Shown piece by piece: positions 17,210 to 26,259 of a DNA stretch of 64,000 bases; position 1 is the stretch's first letter, and every line of letters starts with the position of its first letter. Origin of the DNA: Aureimonas endophytica (GTDB lineage: Bacteria > Pseudomonadota > Alphaproteobacteria > Rhizobiales > Rhizobiaceae); NCBI RefSeq assembly GCF_014642635.1, contig NZ_BMIQ01000003.1:435255-499254 (forward strand). Direction: 5' to 3'. Both the position numbers and the translations under genes were made by a program. The notes below the pieces were generated by a model. The model was not told the DNA's origin and made no database searches. It saw only the letters and a list, made by a program, of their open reading frames with translations.

Positions 17210-20026
17210 CTAGATCTTGGGCTGATCGGCCGTGACCGGCATGTCGATGACGCAATGGATGCCATCCGCGCCGAAGACATAGCTCGTCCGCGCCTTCAGC
17301 TGATAGGGCAAAGCCTTCTCGATCAGCTGGCGACCGAAGCCGCCGCCCTTCGCCGCCATGTCGCCCGTCGGCATGTCGGGCACGCCGCTCTCGCGCCAGT
17401 CGACCAGCAGGCGCCGGCCGCCGCTTTCGCTCCGCACCTGCCAGCGGATCGTCAGATGTCCGACATCGGACGCCAGCGCCCCGTATTTGACGGCATTGGT
17501 CGCGAGCTCGTGCAGCGCGAGGGCGAAGGTCTGGACGGTCGTCGAGCGCAACCGCACGCCGGTCGGCCCCTCGAGCGTCAGCTGGCGCGCCGCGCCGTTC
17601 TGCAGAAGGCCATGGGCCGAGAGTTCGGCGCGCAGGAGTTCGTCGAAGGTGATCTTCTCGCCGCTCTCCAGTCGCGACAGGAGGCCGTTGACGCGGGACA
17701 GCGCGCCCAACCGGTCGCGGATGCTGGTGCGGAACTCGTCGGCGGAGGACGAGGCTTCGAGCGTCCGCTCGACCAGCGAGCGGACGACGCCGATGAGGTT
17801 GCGGGTGCGATGCTGGACCTCGTGGATCAGGACCATCTGCCGGTCGAGCAGCTCGCGCTTCTCCGTCGTGTCGATCATGGCGCCGACCATGCGGATTGGG
17901 CGGCCCTCCTCGTCGTAGAAGAACTTGCCGCGCGCCGCGCACCAGTGGATCGCGCCGTCCGGAAGGAGGGTGCGGAACTCATGGACATATTCGGTCCGGC
18001 TGTCCCTGGCGCTCCGCAGCGCGGCCTCCGTCGCCTCGCGATCGTCGGGATGGAGCCTGCTGGCCCAGGCCTCGTAGCTCGGCACGACCTCGCCAACCGC
18101 ATAGCCCTCCATGCGGAAATGCTCGTCCGACCAGTGGATGCGCTCGGCCACCATGTCCCAGTCCCACAGCCCCACCCTGCCGACCTCGACAGCACTTCGC
18201 AAGCGTTCCTCGCTCGCTCGGAGCGCCTCCTCGATCCGTTTCAGCTCGGTCGCGTCATGGCCGACGCCGCCGATGCTGGTGACGACGCCATAGTCGTCGC
18301 GGATCGGGAAATCGGTGTTGCGCAGCCAGCGCACCTCCCCATCCGGCCGCCGGATCCGGTAGTCGAAGCTCGTCCGCTCGCCGGCACGGACCCGGCGAAT
18401 GGCGGCGAGCGCCTCGCCGCGATCGGCCGGCTCGACCAGCTCGACCCAGCGCCGGAAGTCGTTGCCATGGAGCGCCGCCTCGCGGCCGATGCCGTAGATC
18501 GTCTCGAAGGCCGGCGTCAGATAGGTCCATTGCAGCGTTTCGGCATCGCGAATCCAGAGGACATCCGTCGAGGCTTCGCCGAACTGGCGCAGCCGCTCCC
18601 TGCTCGTGCGCAGCGCCTCCTGCGTCTCCTTCTGCTCGGTGATGTCGAGATGAGCGCCCACGAGACGCGTCGGCCTGCCGTTTCCGTCCCGCTCGATATC
18701 GGCACGGGCATGGATCCACCGTATCGCGCCATCGCTCGGCCGGACGATGCGATACTCGCTCTCATAGCCGCTTCCGCCGCCCTCCAGGGCCGCGAACAGG
18801 GTACGCTCCGCCGCCTCGCGATCGTCAGGATGCACGCGTGCCCGCCACTGCGCGTGGGTCTCTTCCGAGCCGGTCGCCGACAGGCCGTGAAGCCGCAGAT
18901 ATTCCGGCGAGCGCTTGCTGCGCAGCCCATTGGCGATGTCGATATCGAGACCGCCCACCTCGCCGATGCGTTGGACCCGCGCGAGGTCGAGTTCGCGTTG
19001 CCGGAGCAGGGCCTCGGCGCGCGCGCGCTCGATCGCGGTCCAGGTCCGCGCGGCGACTTCCTCGACCAGCTCGATCTCCGCCGGCTCGAAGACATGGGGA
19101 CTGGCGTAGTTGACGCCGAGAAAGGCGACGAGGCGGCCCTGCTTCAAGACGGGCACGTTGAGCGAGGCGGCGACGCCCGCCTCGGCGAGCCGTCGCTTCT
19201 GAGTGCCGTCGAGCGTCGCGTCGGCCTGGATGTCCGGTTGGATGCGCAGGCGCCCGGATTGCAGCTGGTCGAGAATGTCGGGTCCATAGGCTTCGTATCG
19301 GAACTCGCCGACGATCTCCTGCGTGCCGTCCACGAAATTCGGCGCGACCGCGAATGTCGCATCCTTCGGCCGGTGCTCGGCATAGGCGACACGGTTCGCG
19401 CCGAGATGCCGTCCGAGCATGGTCGTCGAGGTCGTGCGGATCTCGTCCGCCTCGCCAAGGGCCCGAATGGCGTCGCTGAGTTGCAGGAGAAAGGCCTGAC
19501 GCCTCTCGCTCTGCCGGAGCATGCCGAGGCTGAGCACCTTCGCGGTGGTCTCGGTGGCGATCGACAGGAAGCCCGCGACCTCTCCGCTCGCCTCGCGCAG
19601 CGGCGTCCAGGAATAGGTGAAGTAGCTCGGCTCGTCCTCGCCGCGACCGGCGAGCCGCACCGGCTGGTCCTCGAGATAATGCGCCTCGCCGGCCATCGTC
19701 CGCGTGACGATCGGCTCGTAGTCGGTCCAGACCTCGGCGAAGACCTCTCGAAACGACCTGCCGAGGCTCGCCGGATGTTTCGCCCCCAGAATCGGGACGA
19801 TGCAATCGTTGTAGAGCGAGACGGTCTCCGGCCCCCAGCCGAGGAAGACGGGCTGGCGAGCGGCGACCATGAACCCGACGACGGTGCGGAGGGTGGGCGA
19901 CCATTCGGCGATCGGTCCGAGCGAGGTCTGCGACCAGTCGAAGGCGCGGATGCGTTCGGCCATCTCGCCGTCGCCCGGCAGCCAGGATCGGAAGACGCTT
20001 TCGCTATCCATGCATTCATTGGACAT
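17210..20026 (-). CDS. PAS/GAF-containing HWE-family sensor histidine kinase
   Basis: A 938-residue soluble sensor. In order: a PAS-like region (about 20-170), a GAF domain (about 185-345), three PAS domains with PAC motifs (about 360-470, 490-610, 615-735) and an HWE kinase core (about 740-930). The phospho-acceptor His is in LIHEVQHRTRNL, the N-box is LHELATNAVKYGAL, and the family Trp-x-Glu is in VDWRESG. No membrane segment is seen, so it should sense a cytoplasmic cue such as light, redox or a ligand. No response regulator adjoins it; HWE kinases often signal to PhyR-type or stand-alone receivers. Confidence 0.92.
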   Translation of the reverse strand: MSNECMDSESVFRSWLPGDGEMAERIRAFDWSQTSLGPIAEWSPTLRTVVGFMVAARQPVFLGWGPETVSLYNDCIVPILGAKHPASLGRSFREVFAEVWTDYEPIVTRTMAGEAHYLEDQPVRLAGRGEDEPSYFTYSWTPLREASGEVAGFLSIATETTAKVLSLGMLRQSERRQAFLLQLSDAIRALGEADEIRTTSTTMLGRHLGANRVAYAEHRPKDATFAVAPNFVDGTQEIVGEFRYEAYGPDILDQLQSGRLRIQPDIQADATLDGTQKRRLAEAGVAASLNVPVLKQGRLVAFLGVNYASPHVFEPAEIELVEEVAARTWTAIERARAEALLRQRELDLARVQRIGEVGGLDIDIANGLRSKRSPEYLRLHGLSATGSEETHAQWRARVHPDDREAAERTLFAALEGGGSGYESEYRIVRPSDGAIRWIHARADIERDGNGRPTRLVGAHLDITEQKETQEALRTSRERLRQFGEASTDVLWIRDAETLQWTYLTPAFETIYGIGREAALHGNDFRRWVELVEPADRGEALAAIRRVRAGERTSFDYRIRRPDGEVRWLRNTDFPIRDDYGVVTSIGGVGHDATELKRIEEALRASEERLRSAVEVGRVGLWDWDMVAERIHWSDEHFRMEGYAVGEVVPSYEAWASRLHPDDREATEAALRSARDSRTEYVHEFRTLLPDGAIHWCAARGKFFYDEEGRPIRMVGAMIDTTEKRELLDRQMVLIHEVQHRTRNLIGVVRSLVERTLEASSSADEFRTSIRDRLGALSRVNGLLSRLESGEKITFDELLRAELSAHGLLQNGAARQLTLEGPTGVRLRSTTVQTFALALHELATNAVKYGALASDVGHLTIRWQVRSESGGRRLLVDWRESGVPDMPTGDMAAKGGGFGRQLIEKALPYQLKARTSYVFGADGIHCVIDMPVTADQPKI

Positions 20027-20208
20027 GACGCCGTTGCCCGCCGAAAGCCTGATGTTGATGCCAACCTAAGGAGCCCTGCCATCGACATCTGTCGAACAGC
20101 CTCCGAAGCCCTGACAGAACCTGTGGGTGGAGGAGGGGCTCTTCGCCGCCGTCAGGCTCGGGACGCCGAAGATCTGCGAGCGACGGACGGGCGGGACCGC
20201 CGGCCGGA

Positions 20209-21609
20209 TCAATCGGCGGGCGTGGGGAAGGCCACGCGGATCAGGAGGCCGGGATCGTTGCCGAGGGCTTCGATCCGGGCCTCGTGGAGGTCCGCGATCG
20301 CGGCGGCCATGGCGAGGCCCAGGCCGTTGCCCGGCGTCGTGCGGCTGCGATCCTGCCGGTACAGCCGGCGAAAGATCCTCGCATGTTCGCCGTCCGGCAC
20401 GCCGAGGCCGTCATCGGCGAGTTCCGCCTCGATCGTCCCGCCGGCGCGGCTGGCGCGGAGCGTCAATCGCGTCGCGGTCGCGGCATGCGTCAGCGCGTTT
20501 TCGATGAGATTGGCGAAGAGCTGCTGGAGAAGGTCCCGGTCGCCGTCCACGCTGAGATCATCGGCGACGACGAGTTCGAACCGCAGTCCCGCATCTTCGG
20601 CGACCGTATCGTAGATGTCGTGGAGTTGCGTCAGGAGTTGCCCCAGATCGAGCCGCGCGAAGCGCGAGCGGCGGGCGCCGGCCTCGATCTGCGCGATGCG
20701 CAGGAGGGCGTTGAAGGTCTCGATGATCGTGTCCGCCTCGGCGGTCGCGTCCGCCACGGCCTCCTGAAGGACCCGGACATCGCCCGCCTGGCGCGCGGCG
20801 CCGTCGAGGCGCTGGCGCAATCGGGCGAGCGGCGTGCGCAGATCGTGCGCGATATCGTCGGAGACCTGCTTCAGGCTCTCCATCAGGGCTTCGACGCGCT
20901 CCAGCATCCGATTGATGTCGCTGGACAGGCGGTCGAGCTCGTCGCCGCGGCCGAGCACCGGCAGCCGCTGGTCGAAGCGTCCGCCGGCGATCGTGCGCAT
21001 CGTCGCGGCGATGGCATCGACCCGCCGGGTCGGCCCGCTGCTGACGGCGAAGCCGCCGATCAGCGCCAAGAGGGCGGTGAGGCCGCTGCCCCATTTCAGC
21101 GCGTCGAGGACGATCTCCTGAAACTCGCCGAGCAGATAGGAATTGCGCGCGATCATCAGCCGCTCGCCGTCCGGAAGGACGAGGCCGAGCGAGAACAGAT
21201 GGACCTTATGCTCGTAATTGGTGTCGGAGGCTTCGCGCAGCGCCTCGCTGGAGGCAATCAGCTTCGGCTTCGGCTTCTGCTCGGACCAGCCCTCGCGCCA
21301 GAGCTCGCCGGGCAGATTGCCGGCGATGACGCCGCCGCCCGCGTCGAGGAGCAGATAGAACTGATCCGTGGCGGCCGCCATCGTGCGCTCGGCGACGGCG
21401 GCCCGCAGGGCGGCGCCGCCCTTCGCCGCCTCCGCCCCGAGCAGCCGTTCCAAATCCTCCGCGATCGTGGAGCGGATCACCGCCGCGACCTCGGAGCGCG
21501 CCGCCATGTAGACGGCGCCGAAGATCGCCAGCACCGAGACGAGGAAGAACACGGCATAGCCGACCCCCAGGCGGAAGGAGGTCGTGCGCAGGCGGTCAGG
21601 CAGGCGCAT
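20209..21609 (-). CDS. Sensor histidine kinase (EnvZ/OmpR class)
   Basis: A 466-residue membrane kinase. An N-terminal membrane helix (about 16-36), a periplasmic loop of about 140 residues and a second helix (about 175-195) are followed by HAMP (about 195-250), HisKA with the acceptor His in DDIAHDLRTPLARL, and HATPase_c with N (LIENALTHA), G1 (ADDGLGVPD) and G2 (GNGLGLAMAA) boxes. It is the second gene of a two-component operon, overlapping the response-regulator gene by 14 bp. The stimulus is unknown, and no metal efflux or porin genes lie nearby. Confidence 0.93.
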   Translation of the reverse strand: MRLPDRLRTTSFRLGVGYAVFFLVSVLAIFGAVYMAARSEVAAVIRSTIAEDLERLLGAEAAKGGAALRAAVAERTMAAATDQFYLLLDAGGGVIAGNLPGELWREGWSEQKPKPKLIASSEALREASDTNYEHKVHLFSLGLVLPDGERLMIARNSYLLGEFQEIVLDALKWGSGLTALLALIGGFAVSSGPTRRVDAIAATMRTIAGGRFDQRLPVLGRGDELDRLSSDINRMLERVEALMESLKQVSDDIAHDLRTPLARLRQRLDGAARQAGDVRVLQEAVADATAEADTIIETFNALLRIAQIEAGARRSRFARLDLGQLLTQLHDIYDTVAEDAGLRFELVVADDLSVDGDRDLLQQLFANLIENALTHAATATRLTLRASRAGGTIEAELADDGLGVPDGEHARIFRRLYRQDRSRTTPGNGLGLAMAAAIADLHEARIEALGNDPGLLIRVAFPTPAD

Positions 21610-22273
21610 TCAGGCAATAGCCGGCGCCTCGGATCGTGCGGATCATCTCCTTGTCGAAGGGCTTGTCGATCTTGGTCCGCAGGCGGCTCATATGGGTCTC
21701 GACGATATTCGTCTGAGGATCGAAATGCAGCTCCCAGACCCGTTCCAGGAGCATGGTGCGGGTCAGGATCCGTCCGCGATTGCGCATCAGATATTCGAGC
21801 AGGCGGAACTCGCGCGGCTGGAGCTCGATCGCCTGGCCGGCGCGCATCGCGCCGCGCGTCAGGAGATTGAGTTCGAGGTCGCCGACGCGCAGCACCGTCT
21901 CCTCGCGCCGGCTCGGCGCGCGCCGCCCGAGCGCGTGGACGCGCGCCAGGAGCTCGGAAAAGGCGAAGGGCTTCAGGAGATAGTCGTCGGCTCCGGCCTC
22001 CAGGCCCTCGACGCGGTCGTCGACACCGCCGAGGGAGGTGAGGAACAGGACGGGCACGTCCTTGCGGGCCGAACGCAGCGCCCGCACCAGCGACAGACCG
22101 TCGAGGCCGGGCAGCATCCGGTCGACGATCAGCACCTCGTAATCGCGCGTGCAGGCGAGTTCCATCCCGCCCGGGCCGGTCGCCGCGTGGTCGACATCGT
22201 GGCCTTCCTCGCGCAACCCGTCGCAGACATAGTCCGCCGTCTGGCGGTCGTCCTCGATCACGAGCAGCTTCAA
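21596..22273 (-). CDS. OmpR/PhoB-family response regulator
   Basis: A 225-residue regulator with a receiver domain (acidic EDD at 7-9, phospho-acceptor Asp in LIVDRMLPGLDG near residue 51, Lys in LLKPFAFSEL) and a winged-helix DNA-binding domain (about 125-222, with LEYLMRNRGRILTRTMLLERVW). Partner kinase is the overlapping downstream gene. The targets are not apparent from its neighbours. Confidence 0.94.
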   Translation of the reverse strand: MKLLVIEDDRQTADYVCDGLREEGHDVDHAATGPGGMELACTRDYEVLIVDRMLPGLDGLSLVRALRSARKDVPVLFLTSLGGVDDRVEGLEAGADDYLLKPFAFSELLARVHALGRRAPSRREETVLRVGDLELNLLTRGAMRAGQAIELQPREFRLLEYLMRNRGRILTRTMLLERVWELHFDPQTNIVETHMSRLRTKIDKPFDKEMIRTIRGAGYCLNAPA

Positions 22274-22430
22274 GTCGCCCCCATCGTCTGCGCGCCGCCG
22301 CCGGCGGCACGGTCCGGCACCGCGCGCCGGACCAGCGGCGCCGAACGGATGGCGGCTGCCGCAGGGTGACGGATATCGATCGCGGCCTGCCTAGCCGTCG
22401 GCGCGCCGTCTGCCAAGAGGGGCGCCGCGC

Positions 22431-23225
22431 TCAGGCCGCCAGACGCGGCTGGTCGGACGCGGCGCCGGGAGGGCAGAGGTCCGGGGACGCGTGCCAGACG
22501 GACCGGCCGGCGACTATTCTCTTCTCGATGCCGCGCGCCGCGCGCCAGTCTCGGCCGATATCCTCGATGTAATAAGCGCCCATCTCGCCGAGGATCAGGT
22601 TGCGATAGGGCGCGACGAAGGCTTCGAGAACCGGATTGAGCCCCCGGCAGAACTGCTTCTCCGGATCGAATTGCGGATCCATCCGCCGCGCGGCGGCGCG
22701 GGCGAAATCGCCGCGCAGGAACGAGGGACCGGTGAGGAAGTTCGGCATCCGGACCTTGAAGGGCAGGGCGACGCCGAGCATCCGGCGGCTGCGCTTGATG
22801 TAGCAGAACGGCCCCTTGCCCGGAATGTCCCAGTTCTTGTTGGCATGGTTGAAGCTGACCTGGCCGACCGCCGCGTCCGCGAAGCGCGGCAGGATGTCAT
22901 CTGGCGCGACCGTCCGGCCGAGCAGCCAGTCGTCCTCCAGATGCAGGATCAGCTCCGTGCGGCTGTTCAGCCAGGTCCGCGCGACCGCCGCGGCGAAGCC
23001 GCTTGCCTTCGGGCAATAGATCTCCGCATCGGGGTCCAGGTCGCGCAGGATCCGCGCGCAATCCTCGCCTTCGTCGAAGGAGCCGAAGACCGGATCGATA
23101 TTGGCGATGACGCGACGGATGCGGAAATGGCGGAAGAGGCCCGCCTCGAAGGAGGCCAGCGTCCGCGACAGCACATCCGGCCGCCGGGCGGCGGTGATGC
23201 AGACATCGATCTCGGGCAGGATCAT
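22431..23225 (-). CDS. GT-A-fold glycosyltransferase-like protein
   Basis: A 264-residue protein beginning MILPEIDVCITAARRPDVLSRTLASF, the typical N-terminus of GT-A/family-2-like transferases. A DxD-like metal-binding motif (LHLEDDWLL) is near residue 100. Later motifs such as PNFLTGPSFLRGDF and EMGAYYIEDIGRDW resemble small bacterial glycosyltransferases of unknown acceptor. ATG 23225 follows AAGG; longer upstream reading in this frame is low-complexity and not credible. It has no polysaccharide cluster around it. Confidence 0.7.
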   Translation of the reverse strand: MILPEIDVCITAARRPDVLSRTLASFEAGLFRHFRIRRVIANIDPVFGSFDEGEDCARILRDLDPDAEIYCPKASGFAAAVARTWLNSRTELILHLEDDWLLGRTVAPDDILPRFADAAVGQVSFNHANKNWDIPGKGPFCYIKRSRRMLGVALPFKVRMPNFLTGPSFLRGDFARAAARRMDPQFDPEKQFCRGLNPVLEAFVAPYRNLILGEMGAYYIEDIGRDWRAARGIEKRIVAGRSVWHASPDLCPPGAASDQPRLAA

Positions 23226-23678
23226 TCGCCGGACCTTCGGGTTCCCGCTCCGGCCGGGCTCGTCCAGCGCCCGCCGAAACCCATCCGCCGGATCGGCGGG
23301 CCGAGCTATCCCGGCGCCGGAGATCCTGCCTCCGGCATCTTGGGGGCACGTGTCCGGAACTATAATCTTTCGTATGGAAACGAGCCGGAACACCCGGCAC
23401 GGCCTTTCGATCGCCGTGTCCGTCCCGCATGCCGGGCCACCGCCGACCCTCGTCGGCACCGGCACTCCCGCGCCGGCGCGACGCCGGAGCCCGAGGAACG
23501 GGAAGGGGCTTCCGCTCCGTCCGCCTTCCGGCGTATGGTTGCAGGCGTGCTGTGAACGACCCGGCATTAATCCATATGGATCATCATCTTACGCATGGTT
23601 GCATAAGTTTCATTATGGAACTTTAACGTCGTATCGAGCCTATATGGCAGCGCTGCGCCAACCCATATTATGGAAGGT
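23226..23678. other. Gene-free AT-richer intergenic region
   Basis: These 453 bp lie between the glycosyltransferase start and the DeoR stop. The part from about 23550 to 23680 is clearly AT-richer than the genome. It contains a perfect 12-bp palindrome, ATCCATATGGAT (23570-23581), and further CATA/TATG-rich words. I find no convincing gene on either strand; it may hold a promoter for the glycosyltransferase or an old mobile-element junction. Confidence 0.4.
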
Positions 23679-24443
23679 TCAACTGGTGAGCGTCAGTCGC
23701 ACCCCACTCGCCCGAATCTCGGCCGCGAGGTCGTCGGCCGGCGGGCGATCCGTCACGAGATGGCCGATCTTCGGCCAGGGCGCGTAGCGCGACGGGAAGA
23801 TCAGGCCGAATTTCGAGTGATCGGCGACGACCATCGTCGCGGCGGCGCGCCGTGTCATGGCGGTATAGATCGCGCCGCATTCGATCAGGGCTTCGGTCGG
23901 CCCTTCTTCCATCAGGCCGCTCGCGCCGAGAATGGCGAAATCGGCACGGAAGCTTTCGAGGAAGGCCACGGCATGGGCGCCGACGATCGCCCCCTCCAGC
24001 GCGTGATATTCGCCCGGGAGCATCACGACCTTGATCGTCGGATTGATGGCCAGCACCGTCGCGACACCGAACGAATGGGTGATCACGGTGACGTTCTTCA
24101 TCTCGGTCGCGATGCGGCGGGCGACGTGGACGGTGGTGGAGCCGGAGCCGATCATCAACGTATGGGCGCCGGCGAGCGGCCCCATGGCGGCGCGCGCGAT
24201 ACGCTGGCGCTCCTCCTGGAACAGGAGATGGCGCTCGGTCACCGAGGGCTCGGAACTCAAGGGGCGCGTCGCGCCTCCATAGGTTCGATTGAGAAGCCCC
24301 TGATCGGTCAGCTCGTCGAGGTCGCGCCGGATCGTCTCCGTCGACACCGACAGGATGCGCGCGAGTTCGGCGACGCGAAGGCTCGGCTGGCCGTCCAGCT
24401 CGGCCAGGATGCGCGACTGGCGGCGCGATTTCGACGACGCCAT
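23679..24443 (-). CDS. DeoR/GlpR family transcriptional regulator
   Basis: A 254-residue DeoR-type repressor. The N-terminal HTH (RILAELDGQPSLRVAELARILSVSTETIRRDL in pieces at 10-45) is followed by the DeoR sensor domain with GSGSTTVHVAR, ADFAILGASGL and ADHSKFG. These usually bind phosphorylated metabolites. It is the last gene of a minus-strand run after a four-gene ABC importer, so it probably autoregulates that operon. The kinase encoded at 30805-31803 could supply the phosphorylated inducer; that is inference. Confidence 0.92.
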   Translation of the reverse strand: MASSKSRRQSRILAELDGQPSLRVAELARILSVSTETIRRDLDELTDQGLLNRTYGGATRPLSSEPSVTERHLLFQEERQRIARAAMGPLAGAHTLMIGSGSTTVHVARRIATEMKNVTVITHSFGVATVLAINPTIKVVMLPGEYHALEGAIVGAHAVAFLESFRADFAILGASGLMEEGPTEALIECGAIYTAMTRRAAATMVVADHSKFGLIFPSRYAPWPKIGHLVTDRPPADDLAAEIRASGVRLTLTS

Positions 24444-24512
24444 GATGATCCCGGCTCCCCCGTTCGCCCGGCGATTGCGATAGGACGATCGCCCGGAGCA
24501 GGCAAGCGCCCC

Positions 24513-25328
24513 TCAACCGGACGAATGGGCCGCCGCGCGCCGCCGGAGCAGGAGCGTCCCGACCCCGCCGGCGAGGAGGACGAAGGCGGCGGCAAGCGTC
24601 GCCATCGTGCCAAGGGCCGGCACCATCGGCGTATAGCCCGCGACCATCTTCGAATAGAGCCATTTCGGCACGGTGGAATCGGCGCCCGCCGTATAGAGCG
24701 ACAGCGGAAAATTGCCCCAGGAGAGAAGGAAGGCGAAGAGCGCGCCCGACCAGATCCCCGGCCAGAGGATCGGCAGCGTGATCTCCCGCAGGATGAACAG
24801 GCGCGAGGCGCCGAGATCGCCGGCCGCCTCTTCCAGCACCGGATCGAAGCCATAGACCTGAATGGCGATGACCAGCGTGACGACCGGGACGATCCAGACG
24901 AGATGGGCGATCACCACGGTCTTCCAGCTGGGATCGATGCCGAGCGCGTTGAACCAGAGAAGCAGCGCGAGGCCGAGCACCGGCTGGGGAAAGAAGATCG
25001 GCAGGAGGATCAGCTTCTGGAACAGGCGCCGGCCCTTCCAGTCGTAGCGGGCGAAGGCGAGCGCGCCGAAGAAGGCGAAGGCGACCGAGATCGCCGTCAC
25101 CAGAAAGGCGACGAGGAGGGAGGTCCGCACCAGCTCGTGGATTTCCAGCGACGCCCAGGTCCGGTCCCACCATTCCAGGGAGAATGCGCGCACCGGAAAG
25201 GCGAAGTAGCGGCCGCGGGACAGGCCGGCCAGCGCCCCGCAGAGGATCGGCAGATAGACGGCGAAGAGGACGAGCCCCGTCCAGACGCCGACGAACAGAT
25301 GGCGGCGCGAGCTTGCGATCGAGTTCAT
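24513..25328 (-). CDS. ABC transporter permease (PotC-like)
   Basis: A 271-residue inner-membrane permease with six predicted helices and the binding-protein-dependent EAA loop EEAAGDLGASRLFILREITLPIL. It belongs to the spermidine/putrescine PotC group. The ATG at 25328 follows GAGGGGG, and the longer upstream frame overlaps the previous gene and is not used. It forms the channel with the PotB-like protein encoded just upstream. Confidence 0.9.
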   Translation of the reverse strand: MNSIASSRRHLFVGVWTGLVLFAVYLPILCGALAGLSRGRYFAFPVRAFSLEWWDRTWASLEIHELVRTSLLVAFLVTAISVAFAFFGALAFARYDWKGRRLFQKLILLPIFFPQPVLGLALLLWFNALGIDPSWKTVVIAHLVWIVPVVTLVIAIQVYGFDPVLEEAAGDLGASRLFILREITLPILWPGIWSGALFAFLLSWGNFPLSLYTAGADSTVPKWLYSKMVAGYTPMVPALGTMATLAAAFVLLAGGVGTLLLRRRAAAHSSG

Positions 25329-25335
25329 GGCCCCC

Positions 25336-26259
25336 TCACCGCCGTCCGAGGATCGTGTCGAGATCGAGCCGGCCCATGACGAAGAGCGACAGACCACTGA
25401 CGAGAACGACCAGGATCAGCGCCAGCGCCGCGCCGAGCGGCCAGTTCTGCGCATAGGTGAAAGCCACCTCGATATCCTGCGCGATCGTGATGACCGACTG
25501 GCCGCCCAGCACCTTGGACTCGGCGACCGCGCCGGCCGACAGGACGAAGGTCAGAAGCATGCCGATGAGGATGCCAGGCATGGCGAGCGGCAATTCGACC
25601 TCGCGCCAGATCATCAGGCGGGATGCGCCGAGATCGCGCGCCGCGTCGACGAGATCGCGAGGCACCATGGCGAGGCCGAGCGTCATCGGGAAAAGCATGA
25701 AAGGCAGGTAGACATAGACCATGCCGAAGAGCGTCGCGCCCGGTTTGAAGAGAACCTCCGGCACGGTGCCGAGACCGAGCCAGCTCAGCGTGCCGTCGAG
25801 CACGCCGTTCTTGATGAAGAACAGCACCCAGCCGAAGAGCCGGACATTCTCCGAGACGAAGAGCGGAAAGACGAAGAGCACGCTGACGAAGCCGGCGGCG
25901 CGGCCGAAAACGCAGGTGAGCCCATGGGCGATCGGATAGGCGACGATCGCGAGGATCGCGACCGTAACGGCGGCAAAACCAAGCGACCAGGCGAAGGATG
26001 TCCAGACCGTATTGGCCGGATCGACGATCGCGCGGAAATTGGCGAGGGTGAAGGAGCGGAAGGCATCGTAGCTGCGCGGCGTCGCGAAGGCATAGGCCGC
26101 GACCGTGACGAGCGGGGCGAGGAAGCCGAGCGCCAGCAGGACGAGAACGGGAAGAGCGGCGCGCGGACCCGCGCCGAGGCGGAAGCGGCGGAACGATGCG
26201 CCCTCCTCCCGCGCTTCGGCGATGGCAGGTCGGGCGGCCGAATCCATGGCGACGCTCAT
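25336..26259 (-). CDS. ABC transporter permease (PotB-like)
   Basis: A 307-residue permease with six or more helices and the EAA loop DAARDLGASRLMIWREVELPLAMPG. It is the PotB-type partner. Its ATG overlaps the ATPase stop by four bases (ATGA), so the transporter subunits are co-translated. The 30-residue soluble N-terminus (MSVAMDSAARPAIAEAREEG) precedes the first helix. Confidence 0.9.
   Translation of the reverse strand: MSVAMDSAARPAIAEAREEGASFRRFRLGAGPRAALPVLVLLALGFLAPLVTVAAYAFATPRSYDAFRSFTLANFRAIVDPANTVWTSFAWSLGFAAVTVAILAIVAYPIAHGLTCVFGRAAGFVSVLFVFPLFVSENVRLFGWVLFFIKNGVLDGTLSWLGLGTVPEVLFKPGATLFGMVYVYLPFMLFPMTLGLAMVPRDLVDAARDLGASRLMIWREVELPLAMPGILIGMLLTFVLSAGAVAESKVLGGQSVITIAQDIEVAFTYAQNWPLGAALALILVVLVSGLSLFVMGRLDLDTILGRR

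Noticed and set aside
17255-20614. A plus-strand open frame of about 1120 codons
   Set aside because: It is the antisense shadow of the HWE kinase and part of the sensor kinase gene. The residue composition is unlike a real protein.
22366-22572. A short plus-strand frame between the response regulator and the glycosyltransferase
   Set aside because: Arg/Ala-rich with no ribosome site or motif; it overlaps the glycosyltransferase 3' end.
23101-23787. A plus-strand frame across the AT-richer intergenic region
   Set aside because: It spans the real glycosyltransferase and DeoR ends on the other strand, and the translation has no recognisable domain.
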